A stretch of 43,569 bases of DNA from Actinomycetota bacterium (GCA_027592925.1 JAQCJO010000008.1:1-43569); one strand, 5' to 3'. Positions 11,131-20,579 are shown, counted from the stretch's first letter. The notes: generated from the letters alone by a model not told the origin. A program made the numbers and translations.

Positions 11131-11793
11131 TTAGCCCGAGGTTTGGGGAAATGCTGCTCTGGTGTCGGCACGCGAGCGAGTGCAACCAAGTGGGTCTTGT
11201 TTTACTAGTTTTTTCAACTCCCTAGTGGGGGAGAGTTGTCGTCCCGCACGCCACGCATTCAAATATTTTTGTGGCCAAATCTCACCCCGCAACAAAAATG
11301 CCTCGACTACAGGACACACACGTGACATTCCTAAATGTGTGTGGCACCTGGTGACGCGGGCATTACCCGATGAGCCCACGACGCCAATCCAATCGCCAGC
11401 ACTGACTCGCTGACCTCTCGCCACTTTTACTCTGCCGAGGTGGGCGAAGTAGTAGCGCACGTTGTCGTCTCCAACAAGGGTGATCGTCTTGCCGCCGCGG
11501 GTACCAAGAGCATCAATTTCTTTCACCCATTTGTCAATCCTGCGCGTTTGGGTGATCGTGCCTGCAGTTGGTGCGAGCACACGGGCGTAACAACCCTCTA
11601 CATCGACAGCAGGGTAGTCAATGTGGTCGCGTGGATAGTTGACTGCAACTTTAGAGAATGGAAAAACATAGAGTACAGGAGACTCATCGTCAGCGACCAG
11701 ACTCTGCGCAGGAATCAGGAGCGTGAAAATTGCGACAATTGCTACAGTTATTTTCGCTTTATAAATCTTGTTGATGCATGGCTTCAAGCGCAT
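11131..11793 (-). CDS. Secreted M23-family metallopeptidase-like protein
   Basis: N-terminal signal/TM; DHIDYPAVDVEG, YYFAHLGRV, WIGVVGSSGNAR, HTHLGMS. Confidence 0.75.
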   Translation of the reverse strand: MRLKPCINKIYKAKITVAIVAIFTLLIPAQSLVADDESPVLYVFPFSKVAVNYPRDHIDYPAVDVEGCYARVLAPTAGTITQTRRIDKWVKEIDALGTRGGKTITLVGDDNVRYYFAHLGRVKVARGQRVSAGDWIGVVGSSGNARVTRCHTHLGMSRVCPVVEAFLLRGEIWPQKYLNAWRAGRQLSPTRELKKLVKQDPLGCTRSRADTRAAFPQTSG

Positions 11794-11837
11794 ACTTGCG
11801 ATCGTAGTGTGGCGGCGCCAAATGTTACGGTTGATCT

Positions 11838-12770
11838 ATGAAGAGAAAATTTTTTATCGATACAGACACCGCAAGTGATGATGCTGTTGCTCTGATCATC
11901 GCGCTGCGCCACGGCGATATAGATGTGGTTGGCATTGGTGTAGTCGCCGGCAATGTGCCACTTGAGATGGGTGTACAAAATGCTTTGTACACACGCGAAT
12001 TGTGCGGGTCAAGCGCACCTGTTTATGTTGGTGCAGCCAAGCCACTTGTGCGAGAGCTGCGTACCGCGCAGTTTGTGCACGGCACGGATGGCATGGGGGA
12101 TATCGGACTTGACCTCAAGGGAAGACAGCCAAATGTTGGTGACGCAGTTGATGAATTGATTAAGGCGGCGCACGAGTTTGATGGAGTACTTGAACTGGTG
12201 ACGCTTGGACCGCTGACAAACATCGCACTCGCGCTAAAAAAAGATCTGAGCATTGCAACCAAGATCAAACGTTGTGTGGTGATGGGCGCAGTTGCCGACC
12301 ACATTGGCAATGTCACGCCCGTTGCAGAATTCAATATGTGGGTCGATCCAGAAGCCGTAGATGTGGTGTTGCAATCTGGAATGAACCTTGAGTTTGTTGG
12401 TTGGGACATCTCGCGTAAGTTTGCGGTGATCACACAAGCAGAGTCGGCAATGTTGCGGGCCATGGACACGCCATTTGCAACATTTACTATTGACATTCAA
12501 CGAGTGCTTGAAAAGTTTTGCGCAAACGAAACGCACCTTGCTGGATTTGACTTGCCGGATCCGATTGCCATCGCATACGCCATTAATTTGAGCGTGGCTG
12601 ATGAAGTGCGCGAGATGCACCTCGTTGTCGAAACTCAATCTGAAGCAACCGAAGGCATGGTGGTGATGGACACGCTTGGTGTATTGCATCAGACCCCGAA
12701 TGCGCTCGTAGTAACAAGCGCAAGACATGATGTGTTTATGTCGATGCTGATGGATGCGCTCGAAGTATGA
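11838..12770 (+). CDS. Nucleoside hydrolase (IunH/RihA-like)
   Basis: FIDTDTASDDAVALIIAL, LVTLGPLTNIALAL, EFNMWVDPEA. Confidence 0.92.
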   Translation: MKRKFFIDTDTASDDAVALIIALRHGDIDVVGIGVVAGNVPLEMGVQNALYTRELCGSSAPVYVGAAKPLVRELRTAQFVHGTDGMGDIGLDLKGRQPNVGDAVDELIKAAHEFDGVLELVTLGPLTNIALALKKDLSIATKIKRCVVMGAVADHIGNVTPVAEFNMWVDPEAVDVVLQSGMNLEFVGWDISRKFAVITQAESAMLRAMDTPFATFTIDIQRVLEKFCANETHLAGFDLPDPIAIAYAINLSVADEVREMHLVVETQSEATEGMVVMDTLGVLHQTPNALVVTSARHDVFMSMLMDALEV

Positions 12771-13744
12771 GCCAGCATTCTCCGCTCAATCAGGCATTCG
12801 TGCAATTGGGTGTCACTACTCGAAATGGACATGACGAGTCGATGCACTACGGGGCAGTGGTTGGTTTAGGGCGAGACGGGTCGATTGAGTTTGCCCTTGG
12901 CGACCCAACCACAATCGTGTATCCGCGGTCGTCTACTAAACCAATTCAGGCAACAGCCATGGTGGCAAGCGGACTCAACTTGCCTCCACGCTTGTTGGCG
13001 CTTGTGTGCGCAAGCCACGACGGGTCGCCAATGCATCTTGTTGCCGCACGCGAAATCTTGGCAACGGCCGGTTTAACCGAAGATGATCTGGGTAACACCA
13101 AGGACTATCCGCTCGATAATGCTGCTGCTGCAGAGGTGTTGCGCGGTGGCGGAGTGAAAACAAAGTTGCAAATGAACTGTTCGGGTAAGCACTCTGGCAT
13201 GCTGGCCACGTGCGTGCATAACAACTGGTCACATGACGAGAGCTATTTAAGCGAGTCACACCCATTGCAACAGTGCATTACGCAGATGGTGCCAGAGTTG
13301 AGCGGCGAAGAAGCGGCATTCATTGGCATCGACGGTTGTGGTGCGCCAGCACACGCCATGTCGCTCACTGCGCTTGCGCGCGTTTTTCGCACCGTGGTCA
13401 TGTCGGATCCAACAAGTGCGCCGGGCAAAGTTGCCCATGCAATGCGCAGTCATCCAGAGATGGTGGGTGGTCCAACTCGCGACGTCACATTGCTGATGCA
13501 AGGCGTGCCAGGGCTGCTTGGAAAAGATGGCGCAGAAGGTGTATTTGCGGTTGCGATGCCCGATGGGCGAGCAGTTGCACTCAAGATCGCAGACGGAGCA
13601 AATCGCGCGCGACCACCAATGATGAAAGCAGCGTTAGAAGCGCTTGGTATCGACACATCGCGAGTAGATCCGAAAGCCTTTGACTCAACGATCTATGGAC
13701 ACGGCAAGCCAGTTGGCAATGTGCGCATTACCGCAAAGTTGTGA
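12767..13744 (+). CDS. Asparaginase (PF06089-like, Rhizobium etli AnsA/class 3 type)
   Basis: RSSTKPIQA (SxxK), MNCSGKHSGMLATC (CxxK), GIDGCGAPAHAMSLTALA; ATGA overlap with upstream gene. Confidence 0.88.
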   Translation: MSQHSPLNQAFVQLGVTTRNGHDESMHYGAVVGLGRDGSIEFALGDPTTIVYPRSSTKPIQATAMVASGLNLPPRLLALVCASHDGSPMHLVAAREILATAGLTEDDLGNTKDYPLDNAAAAEVLRGGGVKTKLQMNCSGKHSGMLATCVHNNWSHDESYLSESHPLQQCITQMVPELSGEEAAFIGIDGCGAPAHAMSLTALARVFRTVVMSDPTSAPGKVAHAMRSHPEMVGGPTRDVTLLMQGVPGLLGKDGAEGVFAVAMPDGRAVALKIADGANRARPPMMKAALEALGIDTSRVDPKAFDSTIYGHGKPVGNVRITAKL

Positions 13745-13762
13745 CTAGTTAATAACTATTAA

Positions 13763-15112
13763 CTAACCCTCGTAATACGAGTCGGCAATTGTGAGCGCCT
13801 GATCGATGATTGCAATTCCCTCGCGCACTTCGTCTGGTGTTGCATTGCACGGTGGCACAACATGGGTGCGATTGAAATGCACGAATGGCCAAAGTCCGAG
13901 TTTTTTACACTCGGCTGCAAAGTCGGCCATTGGTTTGGCATCTGCACCTGAGGCATTAAACGGAACAAGGGGCTTGCGCGTTTCGCGATTACGTACGAGT
14001 TCAATTGCCCAAAAAACGCCTAGTCCGCGAACATCGCCGACTGATGGGTGATTTGCCTTGAGTTTTTCAAGTTCTGGACCGATGACATCGGTACCAAGCA
14101 TGCGAGCATTCTCAACAATCTTTTCTTCTTTAAAGATGTTGATAGATGCAACAGCAGCAGCACACGCAAGAGGGTGACCGCTGTAGGTGAGTCCGCCTGG
14201 ATATACGCGATCTTTAAACGAATCGGCAATCTTCTGGCTGATGATCACACCACCGAGCGGAATATAACCAGAGTTCACTCCTTTGGCAAAACAAATCAGG
14301 TCTGGTGTAACACTCCAGTGATTCACCGCAAACCATTCGCCGCAACGGCCAAAACCGGCCATCACTTCGTCACACATCATCACGATGCCATAACGATCGC
14401 ATATTTCGCGAACACCTTTGAGATAACCAGCGGGTGGAACCAAAATTCCATTCGTACCAATAACTGATTCAAGTCCAATCATCGCCACGGTATGTGGCCC
14501 TTCCACCATCAAGACTTCTTCTAAGTGCTGCAACGCACGTTGACACTCTTGCTCGTCGCTCGAAGAGTGAAATGCAGATCGGTATGGGTACGGGCCCCAA
14601 AACTTGACTGCACCCGATGCACCTGTCTCGTTTGGCCAACGGCGTGGGTCGCCAGTAAGCGCGATGGCGCCAGAGGTTGATCCGTGGTACGAACGATACA
14701 TTGTCAAACATTTGTGACGACCCGTGTGCAGTTTGCTCATGCGCACAGCATTTTCTGCTGCCTCTGCACCGCCGTTAGTAAAGAACACCATGTTGAGATC
14801 GCCAGGCGCGAGTTCGGTGATCAGGCGTGCAGCTTCGGAGCGAGACTCGTTAGCAAATGGGGGAGCAACCGTGCACAACTTGCCAGCTTGTTCTTGAATT
14901 GCTGCAACAAGTTTTGGATGTTGGTGACCAATGTTGAGGTTGACAAGTTGGCTTGAAAAGTCGAGGTACTTTTTGCCAGTCGAATCCCAGAAGTAACTGC
15001 CAAGTCCACCCGTGATTTCTACTGGGTTGAGCGTTCCTTGCGCAGACCACGAGTGAAATACGTGGGCGCGGTCGTCGAGATATGCCTGGGTCTTTGTTGC
15101 TTCAAGTGTCAT
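13763..15112 (-). CDS. Class III PLP-dependent aminotransferase
   Basis: FFTNGGAEAAENAVRMSK, RSYHGSTSGAIALTGD, MMCDEVMAGFGRCGEWFA, FAKGVNSGYIPLGGV (catalytic Lys). Confidence 0.93.
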   Translation of the reverse strand: MTLEATKTQAYLDDRAHVFHSWSAQGTLNPVEITGGLGSYFWDSTGKKYLDFSSQLVNLNIGHQHPKLVAAIQEQAGKLCTVAPPFANESRSEAARLITELAPGDLNMVFFTNGGAEAAENAVRMSKLHTGRHKCLTMYRSYHGSTSGAIALTGDPRRWPNETGASGAVKFWGPYPYRSAFHSSSDEQECQRALQHLEEVLMVEGPHTVAMIGLESVIGTNGILVPPAGYLKGVREICDRYGIVMMCDEVMAGFGRCGEWFAVNHWSVTPDLICFAKGVNSGYIPLGGVIISQKIADSFKDRVYPGGLTYSGHPLACAAAVASINIFKEEKIVENARMLGTDVIGPELEKLKANHPSVGDVRGLGVFWAIELVRNRETRKPLVPFNASGADAKPMADFAAECKKLGLWPFVHFNRTHVVPPCNATPDEVREGIAIIDQALTIADSYYEG

Positions 15113-15156
15113 GACAACAGCCTAATCTGCGACTATTACAACGCTTACGATTCCTG

Positions 15157-15630
15157 TTAGTTGAGAGTTGCCACAACCCGCTTGTGTAATTGTGGCCATG
15201 CTCCAGCCAATCCGGCGTGCAGCGAAAAAGTCTCCACTTTGTCGAGCGTCACCCATTGCAGATCTTCCGATTCGGCATTAGCGGCGAATGCTCCCGCGTC
15301 GCTGTTGGTGTGTGCAATCACGGTGTCGTATCGCCACGGGCCATGGTTGTCGCTAAATACATCGCGCACCAGATAGTCATCACTATTAATGCCAGCTTCT
15401 TCTGCGGCTTCGCGGCCAGCGGCGGTTACAGAATCTTCGTGACTATCGAGTGCGCCTCCCGGCAGAGCCCACGTTCCGCCACCGTGTGTCCATGCAGCAC
15501 GCAGTTGTAACAACACGTGCGGCTCAGACATGTCGAGACGAATGAGCAACAGACCTGCAGCGCCATGGAGTCCCCAATGTTTATGACCGCATGAGCACAT
15601 CACCCATCCGTCGCCGTCTCGAAAAGCCAT
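15157..15630 (-). CDS. NUDIX hydrolase
   Basis: GTWALPGGALDSHEDSVTAAGREAAEEAGI Nudix box. Confidence 0.92.
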   Translation of the reverse strand: MAFRDGDGWVMCSCGHKHWGLHGAAGLLLIRLDMSEPHVLLQLRAAWTHGGGTWALPGGALDSHEDSVTAAGREAAEEAGINSDDYLVRDVFSDNHGPWRYDTVIAHTNSDAGAFAANAESEDLQWVTLDKVETFSLHAGLAGAWPQLHKRVVATLN

Positions 15631-15633
15631 GAG

Positions 15634-16131
15634 TTAGATCGTAGTTTCGGTTTCGGCCTGAGCCTCAAGGCGAGCATTTGCTCGTGTAGTGGCACGCGCA
15701 GTTGCTTGAGCCGCAGTGATCTCGGCATGGTGAGCATGACATAACACTTCGAGACCGCCTCGACCTGTGGCATCTGGTTGCAAGTGGTGATGGCACCCTG
15801 GTCCGTAACCCTTGCCTTCACGAGGTTCGATGTGATTGACCTCGCAGTCGCGCCGCGCTGCGGTACAGCCAACACGGATGCAGTGGTATTTGGCTCGGCG
15901 CTTCGCGGACGATCGAGCAAATCGCCAGATGTGTTCGCGTTGCCAGGCGCGACCACACTTGTCTGAGCACCAAGTAGTGCGTCGCTTGCCCGTAATGATT
16001 TCGTTGCACCAGTGGCAGCGCCCGATTTCGCCTTGCCATTTGGTCAGTGAGCACGTGATGCGCTCGGCAACGAGCGGTGGCAACTCGAGTTTGTTAACTG
16101 CATGTTTCGTTTGCTTGCGTTGAGTAGCCAT
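15634..16131 (-). CDS. HNH endonuclease-like protein with Cys-rich N-terminal segment
   Basis: CHWC...WCSDKCGRAW and CEVNHIEPREG...LEVLCHAHHAEIT (HNH-type). Confidence 0.75.
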   Translation of the reverse strand: MATQRKQTKHAVNKLELPPLVAERITCSLTKWQGEIGRCHWCNEIITGKRRTTWCSDKCGRAWQREHIWRFARSSAKRRAKYHCIRVGCTAARRDCEVNHIEPREGKGYGPGCHHHLQPDATGRGGLEVLCHAHHAEITAAQATARATTRANARLEAQAETETTI

Positions 16132-16224
16132 GGGCGTTTACAAACAATAACGCTCCCGAAACATTGTGTAGATGCTTTGGAAATGTTTTTGGCCTAACTT
16201 GCCATGCAGTTGGTTTGCAGCGTG

Positions 16225-16265
16225 GCCTCCAACAAATATGCACATTCAAAATGTCTATTGGAGGC
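16225..16265 (+). promoter_or_regulatory. Candidate anti-Shine-Dalgarno hairpin in amt leader
   Basis: GCCTCCAA (16225-16232) is the exact reverse complement of TTGGAGGC (16258-16265), which contains the GGAGG SD four nt before the ATG at 16269; inner ACATT/AATGT stem (16242-16246/16250-16254). Confidence 0.45.
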
Positions 16266-16268
16266 AAC

Positions 16269-17627
16269 ATGAAAGTAAGTCAAAAACGGTTTGTCAAAGC
16301 AGCACTATTTGGCATTGTGGCAGCAAACGCATTACCCACTGTGGCATTTGGTGCCGAAGAGGCTTCGATCCAAGAAGTTGCTCAGGGCCTGCAAACCACT
16401 CTCGACAATGTCTGGATCATGATAGCTGCGACCCTTGTGTTGTTCATGCAGGCTGGTTTTTCCCTTGTTGAGGCTGGGATGATTCGTGCGAAGAGCGTGG
16501 CAAACGTGATGATGAAGAATTTGATGGATCTTTGTCTTGGTGCGCTTGCGTTTTTTGCAGTTGGATTTGCAATCGCGTTTGGTGGAGATATGTCTGGAGT
16601 TGGAAAATTTCTTGGTGGTTCGGGTTGGTTCTTGGGTGAGGGTTCATTTACTTACGGCAACCTGACACCTTCCACCTTTTTCGTGTTCCAAGTTGCGTTC
16701 GCAGCCACAGCTGCAACGATTGTGTCTGGGGCAATGGCTGAACGAACGAAATTTAAATCGTACGCGATCTATTCGATCGTGATTTCAGCGTTAATTTATC
16801 CAATTGTGGTGCGTTGGCAATGGGGTGGAGGATGGTTGTATCAACTTTCTACGCCTTTTCACGACTTTGCGGGATCGAGCATTGTGCACATGACAGGAGG
16901 AGTCGCGGCGTTTGCGGGAGCGAAGGCGCTTGGTCCTCGCATTGGCAAGTACGGTGCCGATGGCACGGTAAAGGTAATCGCTGCTCACTCAATTCCTTTC
17001 GTGCTGATTGGTGTTTTCATCTTGTTTGTTGGCTGGTTCGGGTTTAACCCTGGTTCGCAACTAGGTGCCGATCCAATTATTGGACGTATTGCATTAACCA
17101 CACTGCTGTCTGGTTCTGCCGGTGCGGCGGTAGCAATGCTTGTTACCTGGATGAAAGGTAAGCCAGACGTTGCGATGACTGGCAATGGATTGCTGGCCGG
17201 CTTAGTTGGTGTTACTGCAGGATGTTTTGCCGTAACTACCGTTGGCGCGACAATAATTGGGGCAGTCTCGGGACTGCTTGTAGTTCTTTCTTCCAACTTC
17301 TTTGACAAAATCAAAATTGACGATCCAGTTGGCGCAATCTCGGTACACGGTGTGTGCGGAGCCTTTGGCACCATTGCTGTAGGCCTCTTCTCCAACGAGT
17401 CCTCTGATGGCGTTATTGCTAAGGGATTGTTCTACGGCGGTGGAACCGACCAACTGGTGAGTCAGATCATCGGGGTGGTTTCGATCGCAGCGTTTGTTTA
17501 TATCACTGCGACAATTCTATTTGCAGCTCTCAAGGCGACTGTCGGTCTGCGAGTGAGTGAAGAAGAAGAAATTGTTGGGCTCGATATTTTTGAGCATGGT
17601 GCCCTTGGCTACGGCAGTGGCGAATAG
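16269..17627 (+). CDS. amt: Ammonium transporter (Amt family) with N-terminal signal peptide
   Basis: MKVSQKRF...AFGAEE signal; LFMQAGFSLVEAGMIRAKSVANVMMKNLMD; SIVHMTGGVAAFAGA; SVHGVCGAFGTIAVG. Confidence 0.96.
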   Translation: MKVSQKRFVKAALFGIVAANALPTVAFGAEEASIQEVAQGLQTTLDNVWIMIAATLVLFMQAGFSLVEAGMIRAKSVANVMMKNLMDLCLGALAFFAVGFAIAFGGDMSGVGKFLGGSGWFLGEGSFTYGNLTPSTFFVFQVAFAATAATIVSGAMAERTKFKSYAIYSIVISALIYPIVVRWQWGGGWLYQLSTPFHDFAGSSIVHMTGGVAAFAGAKALGPRIGKYGADGTVKVIAAHSIPFVLIGVFILFVGWFGFNPGSQLGADPIIGRIALTTLLSGSAGAAVAMLVTWMKGKPDVAMTGNGLLAGLVGVTAGCFAVTTVGATIIGAVSGLLVVLSSNFFDKIKIDDPVGAISVHGVCGAFGTIAVGLFSNESSDGVIAKGLFYGGGTDQLVSQIIGVVSIAAFVYITATILFAALKATVGLRVSEEEEIVGLDIFEHGALGYGSGE

Positions 17628-18769
17628 GGATTAATAAAGTCGCCGAGAACTCGAGTTGTCCGTCCCAGTGACAACTCGAGTTCTCGTGCAAGACCATACG
17701 AAATTGTTTGAGAACGCAAACTTTTTTGTACGTCGCGAATAACCCAGCCGTGGGTTTTGTCTACCCACGTCGGGTGCATTACCGGTTTTTCAAAGACCGC
17801 TTTGCCAGACGAAGAAATGGTGAGCGCAGTTGTAGCAATTACTGCGTCTTGGCTGTTGATGGGCCAACGTTCGTCGGTGGGCAAATTGGATAACACATTG
17901 CCTAATCCGTACATCACCCACACGCCATTGACTTGATTTGTTGGCTGCACGACGTGAACGTGGTGACCAACGATCAAGTCAACAAGTCCAGATGCGGTGA
18001 GTTCGTCGGCGATTGATGTTTGCATCGAATTGGCGTTCGAGTCTTTTTCGGTTCCCCAGTGCATGCTCACGATGGTGGCTTGTGACCCCAACTCGCGAGC
18101 ACGTTGTGCATCACGCAAAATACGTTGTGTGTTAATGATGGCAGAGCGCCATTGCGTCTCATTGGGCATGATGAGGCCGTTATAACTAAACGTGTACGAA
18201 AGGTGAGAAATCTTGATGCCTCTGACTTCAAAGACAAGTGGCTCTATCTCGTCTGGTGTTCGCGCCATTCCTGATTGTTTTACGCCTACGTCTTGAAGTG
18301 CGTTGACGGTTGCATCGATGCCGTCGTTGCCTCGGTCGTAGGTGTGATTGCTCGCAGTTGAGCAACGATCAAATCCGGCGTCGGCAATGGCAGTGGTGAT
18401 TTCCTTTGGCACACCAAAGAATGGGTATGTCGAAAGCTCTTCGCCATCTGGCGCAATTGGCGTTTCGAGATGACAGACAGCAATGTCGACACCACTTATT
18501 AATGGTTTGATATCTAGAAACATCGGGCGAAAGTCGTAGTCGAGTTGTGTTTCGGCAGTTGAGTTGGCAATTGCCGTGCGCTTGGCTTGATCGATGAGGG
18601 GAGTGTGCGAAAGTATGTCGCCAGTAAAGGCAAAGGTAATTGCTTTCGGTGGCGCAACGGTTGTAGGAGCAATTGAAACCACCGCCACAGTCGATGGTGC
18701 ACCAGAAGTTGTTGCAGTGCAACCTGTCGTGATGCAGGTCAACACAAACATCAATCGACTGCGTTTCAC
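17609..18769 (-). CDS. CapA family protein (PGA_cap metallophosphatase-like), exported
   Basis: ITFAFTGDILSHTPLIDQA, VDIAVCHLETPIAP, ASNHTYDRGNDGIDAT, IVSMHWGTEKDSN, VDLIVGHHVHVVQP. Confidence 0.9.
   Translation of the reverse strand: MKRSRLMFVLTCITTGCTATTSGAPSTVAVVSIAPTTVAPPKAITFAFTGDILSHTPLIDQAKRTAIANSTAETQLDYDFRPMFLDIKPLISGVDIAVCHLETPIAPDGEELSTYPFFGVPKEITTAIADAGFDRCSTASNHTYDRGNDGIDATVNALQDVGVKQSGMARTPDEIEPLVFEVRGIKISHLSYTFSYNGLIMPNETQWRSAIINTQRILRDAQRARELGSQATIVSMHWGTEKDSNANSMQTSIADELTASGLVDLIVGHHVHVVQPTNQVNGVWVMYGLGNVLSNLPTDERWPINSQDAVIATTALTISSSGKAVFEKPVMHPTWVDKTHGWVIRDVQKSLRSQTISYGLARELELSLGRTTRVLGDFINPYSPLP
17644..17686. terminator. Perfect 17-bp inverted repeat (9-nt loop) downstream of amt and inside the CapA-like ORF
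   Basis: CGAGAACTCGAGTTGTC-CGTCCCAGT-GACAACTCGAGTTCTCG; no T-tract on + strand. Confidence 0.6.
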
Positions 18770-18811
18770 GCAACCAATCTATTGCAGCTTGATTACCGCC
18801 GAGTGTGCTTG

Positions 18812-19735
18812 TTATCGCGGATTGTTGGCAATGAACTCAACCATGATGTCGGCCAGTTCTTCACCTTTGTTTTCTTGCAAGAAGTGACCCGCGTCTTTGA
18901 TCGTCACGTGTGGTTGGTTGGCTGCACCTGGCACGTCTCGCACAAACGCTTTTTCACCGCCCGCGGTGACAGGATCTTGGTCGCTAAAGGTGCACAAGAA
19001 CGGTTTTTCAAACTTGCGCAGCACTCCCCACGCGATTTCGTTGTCGCGATTAGATACATCGTCAATCGTCACTGGAACGAATGTTGGGAAGATGCGCGCC
19101 CCCGACTTGTAGGTCTCGTCGGGAAATGGTGCATCATAAGCAGCGACCTCTGTAGAGGAAAGTGCCTTGAGGCTGCCGCCGTTAACAATGGTGCCAACAG
19201 GAAACGTTGGAGTGGTTTGCGAGAAGTTACGCCACTGCATGAATGCATCATTCGAAGAAAAATCTGCTTTTTGACCAATCGGAAGGCCGGTATTGCCAGC
19301 AACGACTCGATCAAATCTTTCTGGCTCGGCGGTGACGAGCCGCAGACCAACAAGTCCGCCCCAGTCTTGACCGAAGAATGTGATGTGGCGAAGTTGCAGT
19401 TTGTCAAAAATCAGTTCACTCATCCATGCAACGTGCCTGGCATATGAGTAGTCGGTTTGTTCAGTTGGTTTGTCAGAGCGACCAAAGCCGACCAAGTCGG
19501 GCGCTACAACTCGGTGTCCTGCTGCGAGCAGGATCGGAATCATTTTGCGATAGAGATAGCACCACGATGGCTCGCCATGCATCAACAACACTGGATCAGC
19601 ATCGCGCGGGCCTTCATCGATGTAATGCACGCGCAACGTGCCGCCCTCGAGGTCGGAAATATCGAAATAGTGTGGCTCGTAGTTATAGCCATCAAGATTG
19701 GCAAAATGTTCGTCTGGTGTGCGCAATGTTTTCAT
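18812..19735 (-). CDS. Haloalkane dehalogenase (alpha/beta hydrolase, HLD-I-like)
   Basis: LLMHGEPSWCYLYRKMIP, FFGQDWGGLVGLRL nucleophile, TFSDQDPVT, DAGHFLQENKGEELA. Confidence 0.9.
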   Translation of the reverse strand: MKTLRTPDEHFANLDGYNYEPHYFDISDLEGGTLRVHYIDEGPRDADPVLLMHGEPSWCYLYRKMIPILLAAGHRVVAPDLVGFGRSDKPTEQTDYSYARHVAWMSELIFDKLQLRHITFFGQDWGGLVGLRLVTAEPERFDRVVAGNTGLPIGQKADFSSNDAFMQWRNFSQTTPTFPVGTIVNGGSLKALSSTEVAAYDAPFPDETYKSGARIFPTFVPVTIDDVSNRDNEIAWGVLRKFEKPFLCTFSDQDPVTAGGEKAFVRDVPGAANQPHVTIKDAGHFLQENKGEELADIMVEFIANNPR

Positions 19736-19754
19736 GTTGTTGTCCTTTGCAGTA

Positions 19755-20579
19755 TTAGATGGTTGTTGCTGTGAGATCGTCGCCGAGCACGATTTCGCCT
19801 GCGAAGTGCGCGGCGGCAAGCGCGCGCCACTCTTCTTCTTGGCCAGGCTGAATGCTCGGTACGTAGTGTGTCAAAATCAACTTTTTCACGCCAGCGCGTG
19901 TTGCCGTTTGTGCTGCTTGTTCGACCGTGGAGTGGTAATCCAAAATGTCAAGGAACCGTTTGTTTTTTACAAGGCTGACGAGATCTGCGCGCAATACGGT
20001 TTGCACATATGCATCGGCACCTTTGCAAATGGCGTCCAGGGTTTCGCACGGTATGCCGTCTCCGCCGAGCACAACTGATTTGCCCTCGTGCTCAACACGG
20101 TACGAAACGGTTGGTTCAACAGGTGCGTGATTGGTCTCGCCAACCGAAACCTGTGCTTCGCCGAGCGTGAATGTCATGCCGGGTGTTACTTCGGTGACGA
20201 TGATTTTTGGTTGCCACCACAACGTGTCGGGGTGATGCGCAAGCCGGTAGCTGATGTCGGGAGCAAGTGACGCGAGTATTCCAATCACCACTTCTTGCGT
20301 GCGTGGTGGTCCGTATATATGGAGAGGAGTTTCGGCCTGGCTCATGATGTAGTGCGTGGTGATGACATCGTTGAGATCGGTGAGGTGATCACTGTGCAGA
20401 TGAGTGATGAGTACGCCCGACAAGAAGATGGGTAATGAACCGGCTCCAGTGAGTCGCATCACCACGGCGCGACCAGCGTCGACCAAAATTTGAGTTGCGC
20501 CAGCTTTTACCAACGTTGCTGGGCCACCGCGATTTGCGTCTGGCATTGGACTTCCTGTGCCGAGCAAAATGACTTCCAT
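19755..20579 (-). CDS. MBL-fold metallo-hydrolase (AtsA arylsulfatase/RNase Z-like)
   Basis: MEVILLGTGSPMPDANRGGPATLV, LITHLHSDHLTDLND, ETNHAPVEPTVSYRVE, LILTHYVPSIQP. Confidence 0.88.
   Translation of the reverse strand: MEVILLGTGSPMPDANRGGPATLVKAGATQILVDAGRAVVMRLTGAGSLPIFLSGVLITHLHSDHLTDLNDVITTHYIMSQAETPLHIYGPPRTQEVVIGILASLAPDISYRLAHHPDTLWWQPKIIVTEVTPGMTFTLGEAQVSVGETNHAPVEPTVSYRVEHEGKSVVLGGDGIPCETLDAICKGADAYVQTVLRADLVSLVKNKRFLDILDYHSTVEQAAQTATRAGVKKLILTHYVPSIQPGQEEEWRALAAAHFAGEIVLGDDLTATTI

Noticed and set aside
13764-13800. CTCGT-AAT-ACGAG as a separate terminator
   Set aside because: 5-bp stem inside coding sequence, easily expected by chance.
15634-16131. HNH gene as mobile element or restriction system
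   Set aside because: Single gene with no intron, integrase, methylase or repeat boundaries nearby.
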